A stretch of 39,833 nt of DNA from Capillimicrobium sp035565675 (GCA_035565675.1 DATMSA010000118.1:1-39833); one strand, 5' to 3'. Shown: positions 1 to 8,552, counted from the first letter of the stretch. The notes: a model not told the origin generated them from the letters alone. Program-made: numbers and translations.

Positions 1-1
1 G

Positions 2-64
2 CTCGAGGTCCGCAACCGCGCCGAGGCCGTCCAGCGCGCCCAGCGGCTCGGCCTGCTGGCGTGA
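2..64 (+). CDS. C-terminal end of a LuxR/MalT-type HTH regulator (partial)
   Basis: Only the last 20 codons are present; the gene enters from the left edge and stops with TGA at 62-64. The visible tail reads LEVRNRAEAVQRAQRLGLLA. This resembles the end of LuxR-type helix-turn-helix domains, where the recognition helix is followed by a V-x-N/S-R-x-E/Q-A-V-x-R-A-R-x-L-G-L-L segment. That is family knowledge applied to a short stretch, so the assignment is tentative. The stop lies 32 bases before the next start. Confidence 0.5.
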   Translation, partial: LEVRNRAEAVQRAQRLGLLA

Positions 65-82
65 CGGGCGCCCGCCCGCGGG

Positions 83-88
83 TAGCCT
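83..88 (+). promoter_or_regulatory. -10 element (TAGCCT) for a leaderless transcript
   Basis: TAGCCT fits the actinobacterial TAnnnT -10 and ends 8 bases before the ATG at 97, which is where transcription would begin. It supports ATG 97 over the upstream in-frame GTG at 61. No -35 is obvious. Confidence 0.45.
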
Positions 89-96
89 CTGGCGCG

Positions 97-1347
97 ATGC
101 GCTGCGGGGTGGCATTGCTGGCGACGATGCTGGTCACGGCCGTCGTCGCCTGCGGGTCGGACTCCGAGGACGCGCCCGCCCGCGCCACCGACCCGGCGTC
201 GACGGCGACCCCGGCGCCGACCGGCGAGGGCCACGACCGCGAGGACGGCGCCGGCGCCGGCGCGACCGCCGCCGCGCGCGGCGTGCGGCTCGTCGAGGTC
301 GGGCGCTTCTCCGAGCCCGTGGCGCTCGCGGCGCCGTCCGGCGACCGCCGGCGCGTGTTCGTCGTCGAGCAGGCCGGGCGCATCCGCGTGGTGCGCGACG
401 GCCGGGTCCTCGACCGGCCGTTCCTGGACATCCGCGACGACGTCGTGGCCGGCGGCGAGCAGGGCCTGCTGGGGCTGGCGTTCGCCCCCGACTACGCCAC
501 CTCGGGTCGCTTCTACGTCTACTACACGGCCGCCGGCAGCGGGACGAACACCGTCGCCGAGTTCCGCGCCGCCGGCCCCGAGCGCGCGGACCCGTCCTCG
601 CGCCGGATCCTGATCGCCCAGCGCGACGACGAGAGCAACCACAACGGCGGGCAGCTCCAGTTCGGGCCCGACGGCCTCCTGTACGTCGGGATGGGCGACG
701 GCGGCGGCGGCAACGACCAGCACGGCGCGCGCGGCAACGGCCAGGACCTCGGCACGCTGCTGGGCAAGATCCTGCGCATCGACCCGACCCCGTCGGGGTC
801 GCGGCCGTACACGATCCCGCCCGACAACCCGTTCGTCGGCCGGCCGGGGGCGCGCGGGGAGATCTACGCGTACGGGCTGCGCAACCCGTGGCGGTTCTCG
901 TTCGACCGCTCCAGCGGGGCGATCGCGATCGCCGACGTCGGCCAGAACGCGGTGGAGGAGATCGACTACCTCCCGCGCGGGCGGGCGCGCGGCGCGAACT
1001 TCGGCTGGCGCCCGTGGGAGGGCAACCGCCGCAACTTCGACGAGCCCGCGCCCGGCCACGTCCGCCCGGTGCTGACCAAGACGCACGACGACGGCTGGTG
1101 CTCGATCACCGGCGGCTACGTCGTGCGCGACCGCGGCGTCCCGGCGCTGCGCGGCCGCTACGTGTACGGCGACTTCTGCCTCGGCCAGCTCCGGTCGGTG
1201 CGCCTGAGCGCGCGCCGCGCCCGCGGCGACCGGGCGATCCGGGGCGTGCCGCGGGTCTCCAACCTGTCGTCGTTCGGCGAGGACGCCCGCGGGCGGGTGT
1301 ACGTCCTCTCGCTCGACGGCCCGGTCTACCGCTTCGCCGCGCGGTGA
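97..1347 (+). CDS. PQQ-dependent aldose sugar dehydrogenase-like lipoprotein
   Basis: 416-residue exported enzyme of the soluble aldose sugar dehydrogenase / glucose-sorbosone dehydrogenase beta-propeller family, which oxidises sugars with pyrroloquinoline quinone. Residues 1-18 are a lipoprotein signal with lipobox VVAC (Cys19), followed by an Ala/Thr/Pro linker to about residue 60. The catalytic domain shows GLLGLAFAPDY (123-133), the His-containing NHNGGQ (181-186; His182 matches the family's catalytic His), DGLLYVGMGDGGGG, GLRNPWRF (260-267) and ADVGQNAVEEID. ATG 97 is chosen because the signal peptide and a -10 element both point to it; GTG 61 would add 12 residues before the signal. The next gene overlaps it by GTGA. 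Substrate cannot be read from sequence. No PQQ biosynthesis genes are nearby. Confidence 0.88.
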   Translation: MRCGVALLATMLVTAVVACGSDSEDAPARATDPASTATPAPTGEGHDREDGAGAGATAAARGVRLVEVGRFSEPVALAAPSGDRRRVFVVEQAGRIRVVRDGRVLDRPFLDIRDDVVAGGEQGLLGLAFAPDYATSGRFYVYYTAAGSGTNTVAEFRAAGPERADPSSRRILIAQRDDESNHNGGQLQFGPDGLLYVGMGDGGGGNDQHGARGNGQDLGTLLGKILRIDPTPSGSRPYTIPPDNPFVGRPGARGEIYAYGLRNPWRFSFDRSSGAIAIADVGQNAVEEIDYLPRGRARGANFGWRPWEGNRRNFDEPAPGHVRPVLTKTHDDGWCSITGGYVVRDRGVPALRGRYVYGDFCLGQLRSVRLSARRARGDRAIRGVPRVSNLSSFGEDARGRVYVLSLDGPVYRFAAR

Positions 1348-2066
1348 TCGCCGGCGTCGACGTCGCGCTCGTGCGGGCCGCCAACCCCGGGCCGCTGTCG
1401 CTGAGCGGGACGAACACCTGGCTGCTGGGCCGCCACCCGTGCTGGGTCGTCGACCCGGGGCCGGCGCTCGACGCGCACCTCGACGCGATCGTCGCCGCCG
1501 CCTCGCTGCGCGGCGGGGTCGGCGGGATCGCGCTGACCCACGACCATCCCGACCACGTCGAGGGCCTGCCGGGGCTGCTGGAGCGCGTCGGCGACGTGCC
1601 GGTCGCGCGCTCGGGCGAGCTCGGCCCGCTGCGGGCCCTGCCGACGCCCGGGCACTCGCCCGACTCGGTGACCTGGATCGCCGGGACGACCGCGTTCACC
1701 GGCGACACCGTCCTGGGGGAGGGCAGCGTGTTCGTCTCCGGCCAGCTCGGCGAGTACCTGGAGGCGCTGGAGCGGCTGCGGTCGCTGGAGCCGGCGCTGC
1801 TGCTGCCCGGCCACGGCGACCCGGTCACCGACCCGGACGCCCGCATCGGCGAGCTGATCGGCCACCGCCTCGAGCGCGAGCGCCGGCTGCTCGCGGCACT
1901 GGACCGCGGCGCCCGGACGGTCGACGCGCTGCTGGCCGACGCCTGGAGCGACGCGCCGCCCGCGCTGCGGCCGGCGGCGGCGCTCACGCTGGCCGCGCAC
2001 CTGGACAAGCTCGAGCGCGACGGGCGGCTGCCCGCGGGCGTCGAGCGCCCGGAGCGTCCGTTCTAG
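1344..2066 (+). CDS. MBL-fold hydrolase, LACTB2-like with C-terminal winged helix
   Basis: 240-residue metallo-beta-lactamase-fold hydrolase. The metal-binding motif THDHPDH (65-71) is followed by PTPGHSPDS (His104), FTGDTVLG (Asp121) and PGHGDP (His157). TNTWLLG near residue 23 and the C-terminal segment 176-230 (RERRLLAAL ... AHLDKLERDGRL) resemble the winged helix of LACTB2-type nucleases/hydrolases, so RNA or a thioester are possible substrates; this is family inference. The start is GTG 1344, inside the upstream stop (GTGA), which implies translational coupling to the sugar dehydrogenase. It converges with the sigma factor gene, sharing CTAG at 2063-2066 so that both end in TAG. Confidence 0.85.
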   Translation: MIAGVDVALVRAANPGPLSLSGTNTWLLGRHPCWVVDPGPALDAHLDAIVAAASLRGGVGGIALTHDHPDHVEGLPGLLERVGDVPVARSGELGPLRALPTPGHSPDSVTWIAGTTAFTGDTVLGEGSVFVSGQLGEYLEALERLRSLEPALLLPGHGDPVTDPDARIGELIGHRLERERRLLAALDRGARTVDALLADAWSDAPPALRPAAALTLAAHLDKLERDGRLPAGVERPERPF

Positions 2067-3670
2067 CGCGAGGCGGGCGGGGCGGCCGCGCCGGTGGCGG
2101 CGGCCGCGGCGGCGCCGTCGCTCGTGGCGGCGGCGGCGAGGCCCGACGGCGCGGGCGCCGTCGCGGTGGTGGCGGACGCGCCGGTGCCGGTGGTGGCGGT
2201 CCCGCCGCCGGTGGGAGCGGGCGCGGGGGTGGCCTGCGGGGGCGCCGGCGCGGTCGTCGCCGCCGGGGCCGGCGCGGTGGACGGCAGCGGCGGCGCGACG
2301 GCGGGCGCCGGCTCCTCGGGCGGGGCGACGGCGCCGCCGGTCACGTTCCCGGCGGTGGGGGCGGTCGCGCCGGTGCTCGCGCTCGCGCCGGCGGCGGGCA
2401 GGTACACCTCGCCGTCGGGGGTCAGCGGACGGGCCTGGTGCTCGGCCGCGCCGGCCGCCGCGCTGGCGAGGACGTCGCCGGAGCGGGCGCGCGCCCGGCG
2501 CCGCTCGGCCCGGGTCTGCGCGGCGCCGGCGGCCGGGGCCGCCTTCGCCGCGGGCGCCGCGGTGAGGCGCTCCAGCGGCGAGCGCGCCAGCGTCGCGCCG
2601 CCCTTCGCGGCCGTGGAGCTCGGGGCGCTCGCGCCCGCCGGCGACCGCTCGGCCGTGCCCGGCTGGCCGCCGATCGCCGCGGGCAGCGACCCGACGTAGC
2701 GCTTCACGGTGCTCTCGAGGTTGCCGGCCGCGCCGGTGACGAGCGCCGCGGAGCAGACGATCGCCGCGACCTTGCACGCCGTCGCGGTCGCCGCGCTGCC
2801 GCCGACGACCGCCGCGCCGCCGCCCAGCACGGCGCCGCCGCCGGCCGCGGCGCCGCCCGCACCGCCGCCGATGCCGAGCACCTTGGCGGCCAGCCCGAAC
2901 GGCCCGGACGAGGGCGTGAGGGCGCTGAGGCCGCGCTGCACCGCCCGCAGCTCGGTGCGGTAGGCGCGGCAGCCGGCGCAGTCGCGCAGGTGCCGGCGGG
3001 CCTTGCCGCTGGCGCGCACGCCGCGGTCGTAGGAGGCCATCAGGTCGTTGCGGATGTCGGCGCAGGCGGTGTCGCGCGCCTCGATCGCCTCGACGAGGCC
3101 GATCCGCGCGCGCACGAGCAGCGACTTGACCGCCGGCACCGTGACGTCGAGGGCGTCGGCGAGCTCCTGGTAGCTGAGCCCGTCCATCTCGCGCATGAGC
3201 AGCGCCGACCGCTGCGCCTGGGGGAGCCGCTGGACGTCCTCGACGAGGCGGCGCAGGTCCTCGCGGCGCTGGCTCTCCTCGATCGGGTCGCGCAGCGGGG
3301 CCCGCGACAGGTCGAACACGTCCGCGTGCGCGGGGACCGGCCGGCGGAGCTGGTCGATGCAGCGGTTGTGGGCCACGCGGTACAGCCACGCGCGCAGCGA
3401 CACCGGGCGATCGTTGGCGCGCAACGCCGCGTACGCGCGCAGGAACACGTCCTGCAGCGCGTCCTCGGCGTCCTGGCGCGAGCCGCCGAGCATCTGCCGC
3501 GCGTAGGCGAACAGGCGCTGGCGGTAGCGGTCGAAGATGACCTGGAAGGCCTCGTCGTTGCCCGCGCGGAACAGCGCCACGAGCTGCTCGTCGGAGCGCA
3601 GTCGCAGCAGCGGCGCCGCGATCGAGATCCGACTGAGGCCTGCTGGTGCTTGGAGTGCGCCGGCTTCCAC
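2063..3670 (-). CDS. ECF sigma factor fused to zinc-finger anti-sigma-like and Ala/Pro-rich tail
   Basis: 535 residues, far longer than the roughly 200 of a plain ECF sigma factor. Region 2 (about 40-110) includes FDRYRQRLFAYARQML and DAEDALQDVFLRAY; region 4 (about 145-198) includes LSYQELADALDVTVPAVKSL. A zf-HC2/ZAS-like Cys-His cluster follows (Cys203, His227, Cys231, Cys234 in HLRDCAGC). Next come a Gly/Ala-rich stretch (260-293), a weakly hydrophobic segment (about 294-317) that might cross the membrane, and about 200 residues rich in Ala, Pro and Thr. The GTG start at 3670 has CGGAG five bases upstream and TAGAGT as a -10 at 3689-3694. No separate anti-sigma gene is adjacent, so regulation in cis by the fused finger is plausible but inferred. 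Confidence 0.85.
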   Translation of the reverse strand: MEAGALQAPAGLSRISIAAPLLRLRSDEQLVALFRAGNDEAFQVIFDRYRQRLFAYARQMLGGSRQDAEDALQDVFLRAYAALRANDRPVSLRAWLYRVAHNRCIDQLRRPVPAHADVFDLSRAPLRDPIEESQRREDLRRLVEDVQRLPQAQRSALLMREMDGLSYQELADALDVTVPAVKSLLVRARIGLVEAIEARDTACADIRNDLMASYDRGVRASGKARRHLRDCAGCRAYRTELRAVQRGLSALTPSSGPFGLAAKVLGIGGGAGGAAAGGGAVLGGGAAVVGGSAATATACKVAAIVCSAALVTGAAGNLESTVKRYVGSLPAAIGGQPGTAERSPAGASAPSSTAAKGGATLARSPLERLTAAPAAKAAPAAGAAQTRAERRRARARSGDVLASAAAGAAEHQARPLTPDGEVYLPAAGASASTGATAPTAGNVTGGAVAPPEEPAPAVAPPLPSTAPAPAATTAPAPPQATPAPAPTGGGTATTGTGASATTATAPAPSGLAAAATSDGAAAAAATGAAAPPASR

Positions 3671-3688
3671 GATGGCTCCGTTCCGGCG

Positions 3689-3694
3689 ACTCTA
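3689..3694 (-). promoter_or_regulatory. -10 element (TAGAGT) for the sigma factor gene
   Basis: On the minus strand TAGAGT lies 18 bases before the GTG start at 3670, leaving room for a short leader with CGGAG at 3676-3680. It gives the sigma gene its own promoter after the aldehyde dehydrogenase gene. Confidence 0.35.
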
Positions 3695-3738
3695 ACCCCT
3701 CAGGGCAACGGAAGTTGCACGGACCGGGTCCGTCCGGG

Positions 3739-5178
3739 TCAGGACAACGACGCCATCACGTGCTTGACGACCGTGTAGTCCTCGAGCGCGTACATCGACA
3801 GGTCCTTGCCGTAGCCGCTCTGCTTGAAGCCGCCGTGCGGCATCTCCGAGGCGAGCGGGATGTGGTCGTTGATCCAGACGCAGCCGAAGCGCAGCGCCTT
3901 GCTGACGCGCAGGGCGCGGCCGACGTCGCGCGTCCACACCGACGACGCCAGGCCGTACGGCGTGCCGTTGGCCCAGGCGATCGCCTCGGCCTCATCGGTG
4001 AAGCGCTGGACGGTGATGACCGGCCCGAAGATCTCGCGCTGGATCATCTCGTCGTCCTGGTTGAGGTTCGCGACCACGGTCGGCTCGACGAAGAAGCCGG
4101 GCAGGTCCGGGTGCCCGCCGCCGGTGACGATCTCGGCGTTGGACGGCTTGCGCTCGAAGAACCCGTCGATGCGCTCGCGCTGGCGGGCGGAGTTGACCGG
4201 CCCGAGCGTCGTGTCCGGGCTCAGCGTGTCGCCCATGACGTAGCCCTTGGCCTGGTCGGCCAGGCCGGCGACGACGTCGTCGTAGACCTTGGCGCTGGCG
4301 AGCACGCGCGTGGCGGCCGTGCAGTCCTGGCCGGCGTTGTAGAGGCCGGTGCCGGCGATGGTCTCCATCGCGGTCTCCATGTCGACGTCGTCGAACACGA
4401 CGACCGGCGCCTTGCCGCCCAGCTCCAGGTGCACGCGCTTCAGCGTCCGCGCGGCGTGCTCGGCGATCCACTTGCCGGTCTCGACCGAGCCGGTCAGCGA
4501 GACCATGTCGACGTCGTCGTGCTCGACGATCGCCGCGCCGGCCTCGTTGCCGCCGGCGATGACGTTCAGGACGCCCTTGGGGAAGATGTCGGCGGCCAGC
4601 TCGGCCAGCTTCAGCGTGGTCAGCGGCGTCGTCGGCGCCGGCTTGAGCACGACCGTGTTGCCGGTCGCCAGCGCGGGGCCGATCTTCCACACGGCCATCA
4701 TCAGCGGGTAGTTCCACGGGGCGATCTGGCCGACCACGCCGACGGGCTCGCGGCGGACGAACGACGTGTAGCCCTCGAGGTACTCGCCGGCCGCCTTGCC
4801 CTCGAGCAGGCGCGCCGCCCCCGCGAAGAAGCGCAGGTTGTCGACCATCGCGCCGATCTCGTCGTCCTTGACCGCCTGCAGCGGCTTGCCGGCGTTGCGC
4901 GCCTCGAGCTCGGCGATCTCGTCGCCGTGCTCCTCGATCGCGTCGGCGAGCTTCAGCAGCGCGGCCTGGCGCTCCATCGGCGTCGTGTTCATCCAGCCGT
5001 CGAAGGCCGCGCGCGCCGCCGCCACGGCGCGGTCGACGTCGGCCTGCGTCGAGCTGGGCGCCTGGGCGATCTCCTCGCCCGTCGCCGGGTTGAGCACCGC
5101 ATCGGTCCGCCCTTCGGCCGGATCGACGAAGGCGCCATCGATGAAGTTCTGGAGCGTGGGCGTCGCGGTCGTGCTCAT
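3739..5178 (-). CDS. aldehyde dehydrogenase, gamma-aminobutyraldehyde dehydrogenase-like
   Basis: 479-residue NAD(P)-dependent aldehyde dehydrogenase, full length for the family. Visible signatures are the cofactor-region motif APWNYPLMMAVWKIGPAL (153-170), the catalytic Glu252 in LELGGKAP and the catalytic Cys286 in GQDCTAAT. The run LRFFAGAARLLEGKAAGEYLEG and the overall spacing resemble aminobutyraldehyde/betaine aldehyde dehydrogenases (PatD/PuuC-like), which would produce GABA from putrescine-derived aldehyde; substrate assignment within this superfamily is uncertain. It lies 16 bp downstream of the catalase-fold-like gene on the same strand, probably co-transcribed. ATG 5178 is preceded by no obvious strong ribosome site. 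Confidence 0.88.
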   Translation of the reverse strand: MSTTATPTLQNFIDGAFVDPAEGRTDAVLNPATGEEIAQAPSSTQADVDRAVAAARAAFDGWMNTTPMERQAALLKLADAIEEHGDEIAELEARNAGKPLQAVKDDEIGAMVDNLRFFAGAARLLEGKAAGEYLEGYTSFVRREPVGVVGQIAPWNYPLMMAVWKIGPALATGNTVVLKPAPTTPLTTLKLAELAADIFPKGVLNVIAGGNEAGAAIVEHDDVDMVSLTGSVETGKWIAEHAARTLKRVHLELGGKAPVVVFDDVDMETAMETIAGTGLYNAGQDCTAATRVLASAKVYDDVVAGLADQAKGYVMGDTLSPDTTLGPVNSARQRERIDGFFERKPSNAEIVTGGGHPDLPGFFVEPTVVANLNQDDEMIQREIFGPVITVQRFTDEAEAIAWANGTPYGLASSVWTRDVGRALRVSKALRFGCVWINDHIPLASEMPHGGFKQSGYGKDLSMYALEDYTVVKHVMASLS

Positions 5179-5194
5179 GGGGCGAACGTATCAG

Positions 5195-5818
5195 TCATCG
5201 CAAGCGATTTGAACGCGGTTCGGACCGGGCGGCCTGGCTGGCCCGGTAGGCGGGCCGGCGCAGGTCGCTGAACGGACCGGTCAGGCGCAGCTCCGGGGCG
5301 GTGTTGAACGGGTGGAAGCGCGGCGGATCGTCCTCGGCGTCCAGCGGCGCGCCCAGGCGCAGCTCGCCCCACGGCGCCCCCCAGCGGCGGCCCGGCCGCG
5401 CGCTCGCCAGCGCGAAGCGCCCGTCGCCGCGGTGCAGCAGGCCGATCACGAACCGGCGGCCGGCGTGCTCGAACGGGAGGATCGTGCTGAGCTCGCCCCG
5501 CAGGCGCCGGGCGGGGCGCAGCACGTGGCGGCCCCACGTCGCCGACAGCAGCAGGTCCTGGTGGCGGCCCGGCCCCAGGTGGTCGGGCAGGCGGATCGCG
5601 ACCCCGTGCACGTCGGGCAGCGGGGGCCGCAGCCCGACGGCGCGCGACAGCCGCACGACGACGTCGACGCGGCGGCCGGGCCCGAGCGGCGGCGGGGCGC
5701 CGGGCCCCAGGTCGAGGGTGCCCGCGTACGTGCGCCCGCGCGGGTGCAGCGCGTGGCGCCCGCCGCGCAGGCGGGCGAGCGCGCCGAACAGCGCGGCGGT
5801 CGGTGCGTCGAGCGACAT
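5195..5818 (-). CDS. catalase-fold-like protein of unknown function
   Basis: 207 residues. HPRGRTYAGTLDLG followed by VVVRLSRAVGLRPPLPDVHG and GVAIRLPDHLGPGRHQDLLL recalls the core of heme catalases (an H-x-x-G-x-x-A-x-G segment, then a V-R-F/L-S and D-x-x-G-x-A-[IV]-[KR] region). The protein is much shorter than catalase (about 480) and I see no proximal heme tyrosine region, so activity is doubtful. Similar actinobacterial proteins are sometimes labelled phosphodiesterase without good reason, from memory. It is divergent from the GH15 gene with 36 bp between starts and upstream of the aldehyde dehydrogenase gene in a likely operon. Confidence 0.6.
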   Translation of the reverse strand: MSLDAPTAALFGALARLRGGRHALHPRGRTYAGTLDLGPGAPPPLGPGRRVDVVVRLSRAVGLRPPLPDVHGVAIRLPDHLGPGRHQDLLLSATWGRHVLRPARRLRGELSTILPFEHAGRRFVIGLLHRGDGRFALASARPGRRWGAPWGELRLGAPLDAEDDPPRFHPFNTAPELRLTGPFSDLRRPAYRASQAARSEPRSNRLR

Positions 5819-5825
5819 GGTGGCC

Positions 5826-5841
5826 GCCTACCCGCGTAGGC
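5826..5841. promoter_or_regulatory. palindromic divergent promoter region
   Basis: GCCTAC-ccgc-GTAGGC is a perfect 6-bp inverted repeat in the 36-bp gap between divergent starts. The plus strand reads TAGGCT (a TAnnnT -10) 12 bases before the GH15 ATG; the minus strand reads TAGGCG 6 bases before ATG 5818, one mismatch from the pattern. Confidence 0.35.
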
Positions 5842-5854
5842 TCTCGCGCCCACC

Positions 5855-7714
5855 ATGACGACGCCGTCGCCCTTCCCGCCGATCGCCGACTACGCGTTCC
5901 TGTCGGACTGCCACACGGGGGCGCTGGTGGCCCCCGACGGGTCGGTCGAGTGGCTGTGCCTGCCGTGGTTCGACAGCCCCAGCGCGTTCAGCGCGCTGCT
6001 GGACCGCGGGGCCGGCGCGTTCCGCGTCGGCCCGTACGGCACCGCGGTGCCGGCCGCGCGCCGCTACGAGCCCGGGACCAACGTGCTCGAGACGACGTGG
6101 ATGACGCGGGGCGGCTGGCTCGTCGTGCGCGACGCGCTGACGATCGGGCCCTGGCGCGACGACGACGAGTCGGGCACGCACGTGCGCCCGCCGACCGACA
6201 ACGACGCCGAGAGGATGCTCGTGCGCACGATCGAGTGCACGTACGGCGAGGTGCACGTCGAGGTCGTCTGCGAGCCGCAGTTCGAGTACGGCACGGTCGC
6301 CTCGACCTGGGCGGCGGAGCCGGTGCAGGGCGGCTGCACCTCCTTCGTCACGACCAGCGGCGGGGAGCCGCCGCTGCGCCTCACCAGCGACCTGCGCTGC
6401 GGCATCGAGGGCGACCGCGTCCGCGCCCGCCACGTGATGCGCGAGGGCGAGCGGGCGTTCGTCACGCTGTCGTGGCGCGGGGACGACGACGTGCCGCGCA
6501 GCGTGCAGGACGCGTGGGACCGCATCGACCGCACCCGCCACTTCTGGCGGCGCTGGCTGGAGAGCGGCGACTTCCCCGACCACCCGTGGCGCGAGTACCT
6601 CCAGCGCTCCGCGCTCGTGCTGAAGGGGCTCACGTTCCAGCCCACCGGCGCGCTCGTGGCGGCGCTGACGACCTCGCTGCCCGAGACGCCGGGCGGCGAG
6701 CGCAACTGGGACTACCGCTACTGCTGGATGCGCGACGCCGCGTTCACGCTCTGGGGCCTGCACGCGCTCGGCATGGACTGGGAGGCCGAGGACTTCCTGC
6801 AGTACGTCGCCGACCTCGAGCGCAACGCGGACGGCTCGCTGCAGATCATGTACGGCATCCGCGGCCAGAAGGACCTGGCCGAGTCGACGCTCGACCACCT
6901 CAAGGGCTACGAGGGCGCGCGGCCGGTGCGGATCGGCAACGGGGCGTTCGACCAGCGCCAGAACGACGTGTACGGCGCGGTGCTCGACTCCGTCTACATC
7001 CACACGCGCGCGACCGACCACATCCCCGAGCGGCTGTGGCCGGTGCTCGTCGACCAGGTCGAGGCGGCCGCCCGCGTGTGGCGCGAGCCCGACCAGGGGA
7101 TCTGGGAGGCCCGCGGCGAGCCGCAGCACTACGTCTCCTCGAAGGTCATGTGCTGGGTGGCGCTCGACCGCGGGGCGGCGCTGGCGCGCCTGCGCGGCGA
7201 CGACGAGCTCGCCGAGCGGTGGGGCGCGACCGCCGACGAGATCAAGGCCGACGTGCTCGCCAACGGCGTCAGCGAGCGGGGCGTGTTCCGCCAGCACTAC
7301 GGCACGGACGCGCTCGACGCCTCGACGCTGCTGATCCCGCTGCAGCGGTTCCTGCCCGGCGACGACGAGCGCGTGCGCGCGACCGCGATGGCGATCGCCG
7401 ACGAGCTGACCGAGAACGGGCTCGTGCTGCGCTACCGCGTCGACGAGACCGACGACGGGCTCCACGGCCGCGAGGGCACGTTCCTCATCTGCTCGTTCTG
7501 GCTGGTCAGCGTCCTCAGCGAGATCGGCGAGCGCGAGCGGGCGCGGGCGCTGTGCGGCCGGCTGCTGTCGTACGCCGGCCCGCTGCAGCTCTACGCCGAG
7601 GAGCTCGAGGCCGAGAGCGGCCGCCACCTGGGCAACTACCCGCAGGCGTTCACGCACCTGGCGCTCATCAACGCCGTGTCGCACGTGATCGCCGACGAGA
7701 CGGCCGGCGCCTGA
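5855..7714 (+). CDS. glycoside hydrolase family 15 (glucoamylase/trehalase-like)
   Basis: 619-residue cytoplasmic GH15 enzyme that releases glucose from alpha-linked glucans or trehalose by inversion. The N-terminal domain has the typical IADYAFLSDCHTGALV and GSVEWLCLPWFDSPS. The (alpha/alpha)6 barrel shows NWDYRYCWMRDA (284-295), a likely general acid Glu418 in GIWEARGEP, LICSFWLV (544-551), a YAEE segment (580-583) probably holding the general base, and GNYPQAFTHLALINA. Length fits bacterial and mycobacterial GH15 proteins, several of which act on trehalose; from sequence alone glucoamylase and trehalase cannot be separated. No signal peptide is seen. It is transcribed away from the catalase-like gene. 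Confidence 0.92.
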   Translation: MTTPSPFPPIADYAFLSDCHTGALVAPDGSVEWLCLPWFDSPSAFSALLDRGAGAFRVGPYGTAVPAARRYEPGTNVLETTWMTRGGWLVVRDALTIGPWRDDDESGTHVRPPTDNDAERMLVRTIECTYGEVHVEVVCEPQFEYGTVASTWAAEPVQGGCTSFVTTSGGEPPLRLTSDLRCGIEGDRVRARHVMREGERAFVTLSWRGDDDVPRSVQDAWDRIDRTRHFWRRWLESGDFPDHPWREYLQRSALVLKGLTFQPTGALVAALTTSLPETPGGERNWDYRYCWMRDAAFTLWGLHALGMDWEAEDFLQYVADLERNADGSLQIMYGIRGQKDLAESTLDHLKGYEGARPVRIGNGAFDQRQNDVYGAVLDSVYIHTRATDHIPERLWPVLVDQVEAAARVWREPDQGIWEARGEPQHYVSSKVMCWVALDRGAALARLRGDDELAERWGATADEIKADVLANGVSERGVFRQHYGTDALDASTLLIPLQRFLPGDDERVRATAMAIADELTENGLVLRYRVDETDDGLHGREGTFLICSFWLVSVLSEIGERERARALCGRLLSYAGPLQLYAEELEAESGRHLGNYPQAFTHLALINAVSHVIADETAGA

Positions 7715-7776
7715 CGCCGCGGCGTCGCGTCAGGTCGCGTTTGGCCCGCGCGCGACGCGGGAAGCGGGGGAGCGCC

Positions 7777-8169
7777 ATGAAGCGGATCGTGCTCTGCGGC
7801 GCCCTCGCCGCCCTCCTCGTCCCCGCGGCCCCCGCGGTCGCGGCCAAGCGCAAGCTCAAGCCGTGCTCGAACGCCGGGATGGCCAACATCGTCACGAAGA
7901 TCAAGAAGCGGACGATCTCCTGCAACGACGCGCGGGTCCTGATCCGCGCGGTCGAGGCGCACGCGGAGCAGTGCCGGCCCTATCGCGAGCAGACGATCGC
8001 GCCGTTTCGCGAGTGCGTCGTGACGCCGGTGCTGTCGGTCGGCGAGCGCAACTTCTTCTGCCGCACCGACTACGTGCGCGAGGGCGACGACAAGCGCTGG
8101 TGGCGCGCCGAGTGCCGCAGCTTCGTCGGCGGCCGCGTGACGTGGCGCCGGGACGGGAACGTGCTGTGA
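7777..8169 (+). CDS. small secreted six-cysteine protein
   Basis: 130 residues with a clear signal peptide (MKRIVLCGALAALLVPAAPAVAA, cleavage after an AVA-A type site). The mature part is basic and holds six cysteines (in KPCSN, ISCND, EQCRP, RECVV, FFCRT, AECRS), enough for three disulfides. The segment SCNDARVLIRAVEAHAEQC suggests a helical C-x-x-A-R module of the kind seen in secreted actinobacterial proteins, from memory. GGGGGAG lies just upstream as a strong ribosome site. The stop overlaps the next start by one base (TGATG). Function unknown. Confidence 0.75.
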   Translation: MKRIVLCGALAALLVPAAPAVAAKRKLKPCSNAGMANIVTKIKKRTISCNDARVLIRAVEAHAEQCRPYREQTIAPFRECVVTPVLSVGERNFFCRTDYVREGDDKRWWRAECRSFVGGRVTWRRDGNVL

Positions 8170-8543
8170 TGAAGCTGCTCGTGCTCGCCGACGAGCCGGT
8201 CGACGCCGACGGCGTGCGCGCCGCGCTGCCGTCGCAGCCCGGGCTCGACGACGCCCGCGTGCTCGTCGTGACGCCGGCGCGCAACACGTCGAGGCTGGCG
8301 TTCTGGATGTCCGACAGCGACGAGGCGATCGACGAGGCGCGCGGCGTCGAGGAGGAGACGGTCGCGGCGCTGCAGGACGAGGGCGTGCAGGCCCGCGGCG
8401 AGGTGGGCGAGAGCGAGCCGATGCTGGCGCTCACCGACGCGGTGAACACGTTCGCGCCCGACCTGATCCTGCTGCTCACCGGCGACGACGACTTCGCCGC
8501 CGACGCGCGCGGCCGTTTCGGCGCGCGCGTCGTGCGCGGCTGA
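8169..8543 (+). CDS. universal-stress-protein-like alpha/beta protein
   Basis: 124 residues with alternating strands and helices: KLLVLADEPV at the start, RVLVVTPARN, a helix EETVAALQDEGVQARGEVGES, and DLILLLTG near the end. This layout recalls USP-like/HUP-fold domains, but the nucleotide-binding G-2x-G-9x-G-[ST] signature is absent, so I name the fold only. The ATG overlaps the TGA of the secreted-protein gene, so translation is probably coupled. It converges on the epimerase gene with 9 bp between stops. Confidence 0.6.
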   Translation: MKLLVLADEPVDADGVRAALPSQPGLDDARVLVVTPARNTSRLAFWMSDSDEAIDEARGVEEETVAALQDEGVQARGEVGESEPMLALTDAVNTFAPDLILLLTGDDDFAADARGRFGARVVRG

Positions 8544-8552
8544 CGGCGCCGC

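Noticed and set aside
5828..7684. 618-codon open frame antisense to the GH15 gene
   Set aside because: High GC content leaves antisense frames open; its composition is low-complexity Arg/Ala/Val and the plus-strand protein has clear GH15 motifs.
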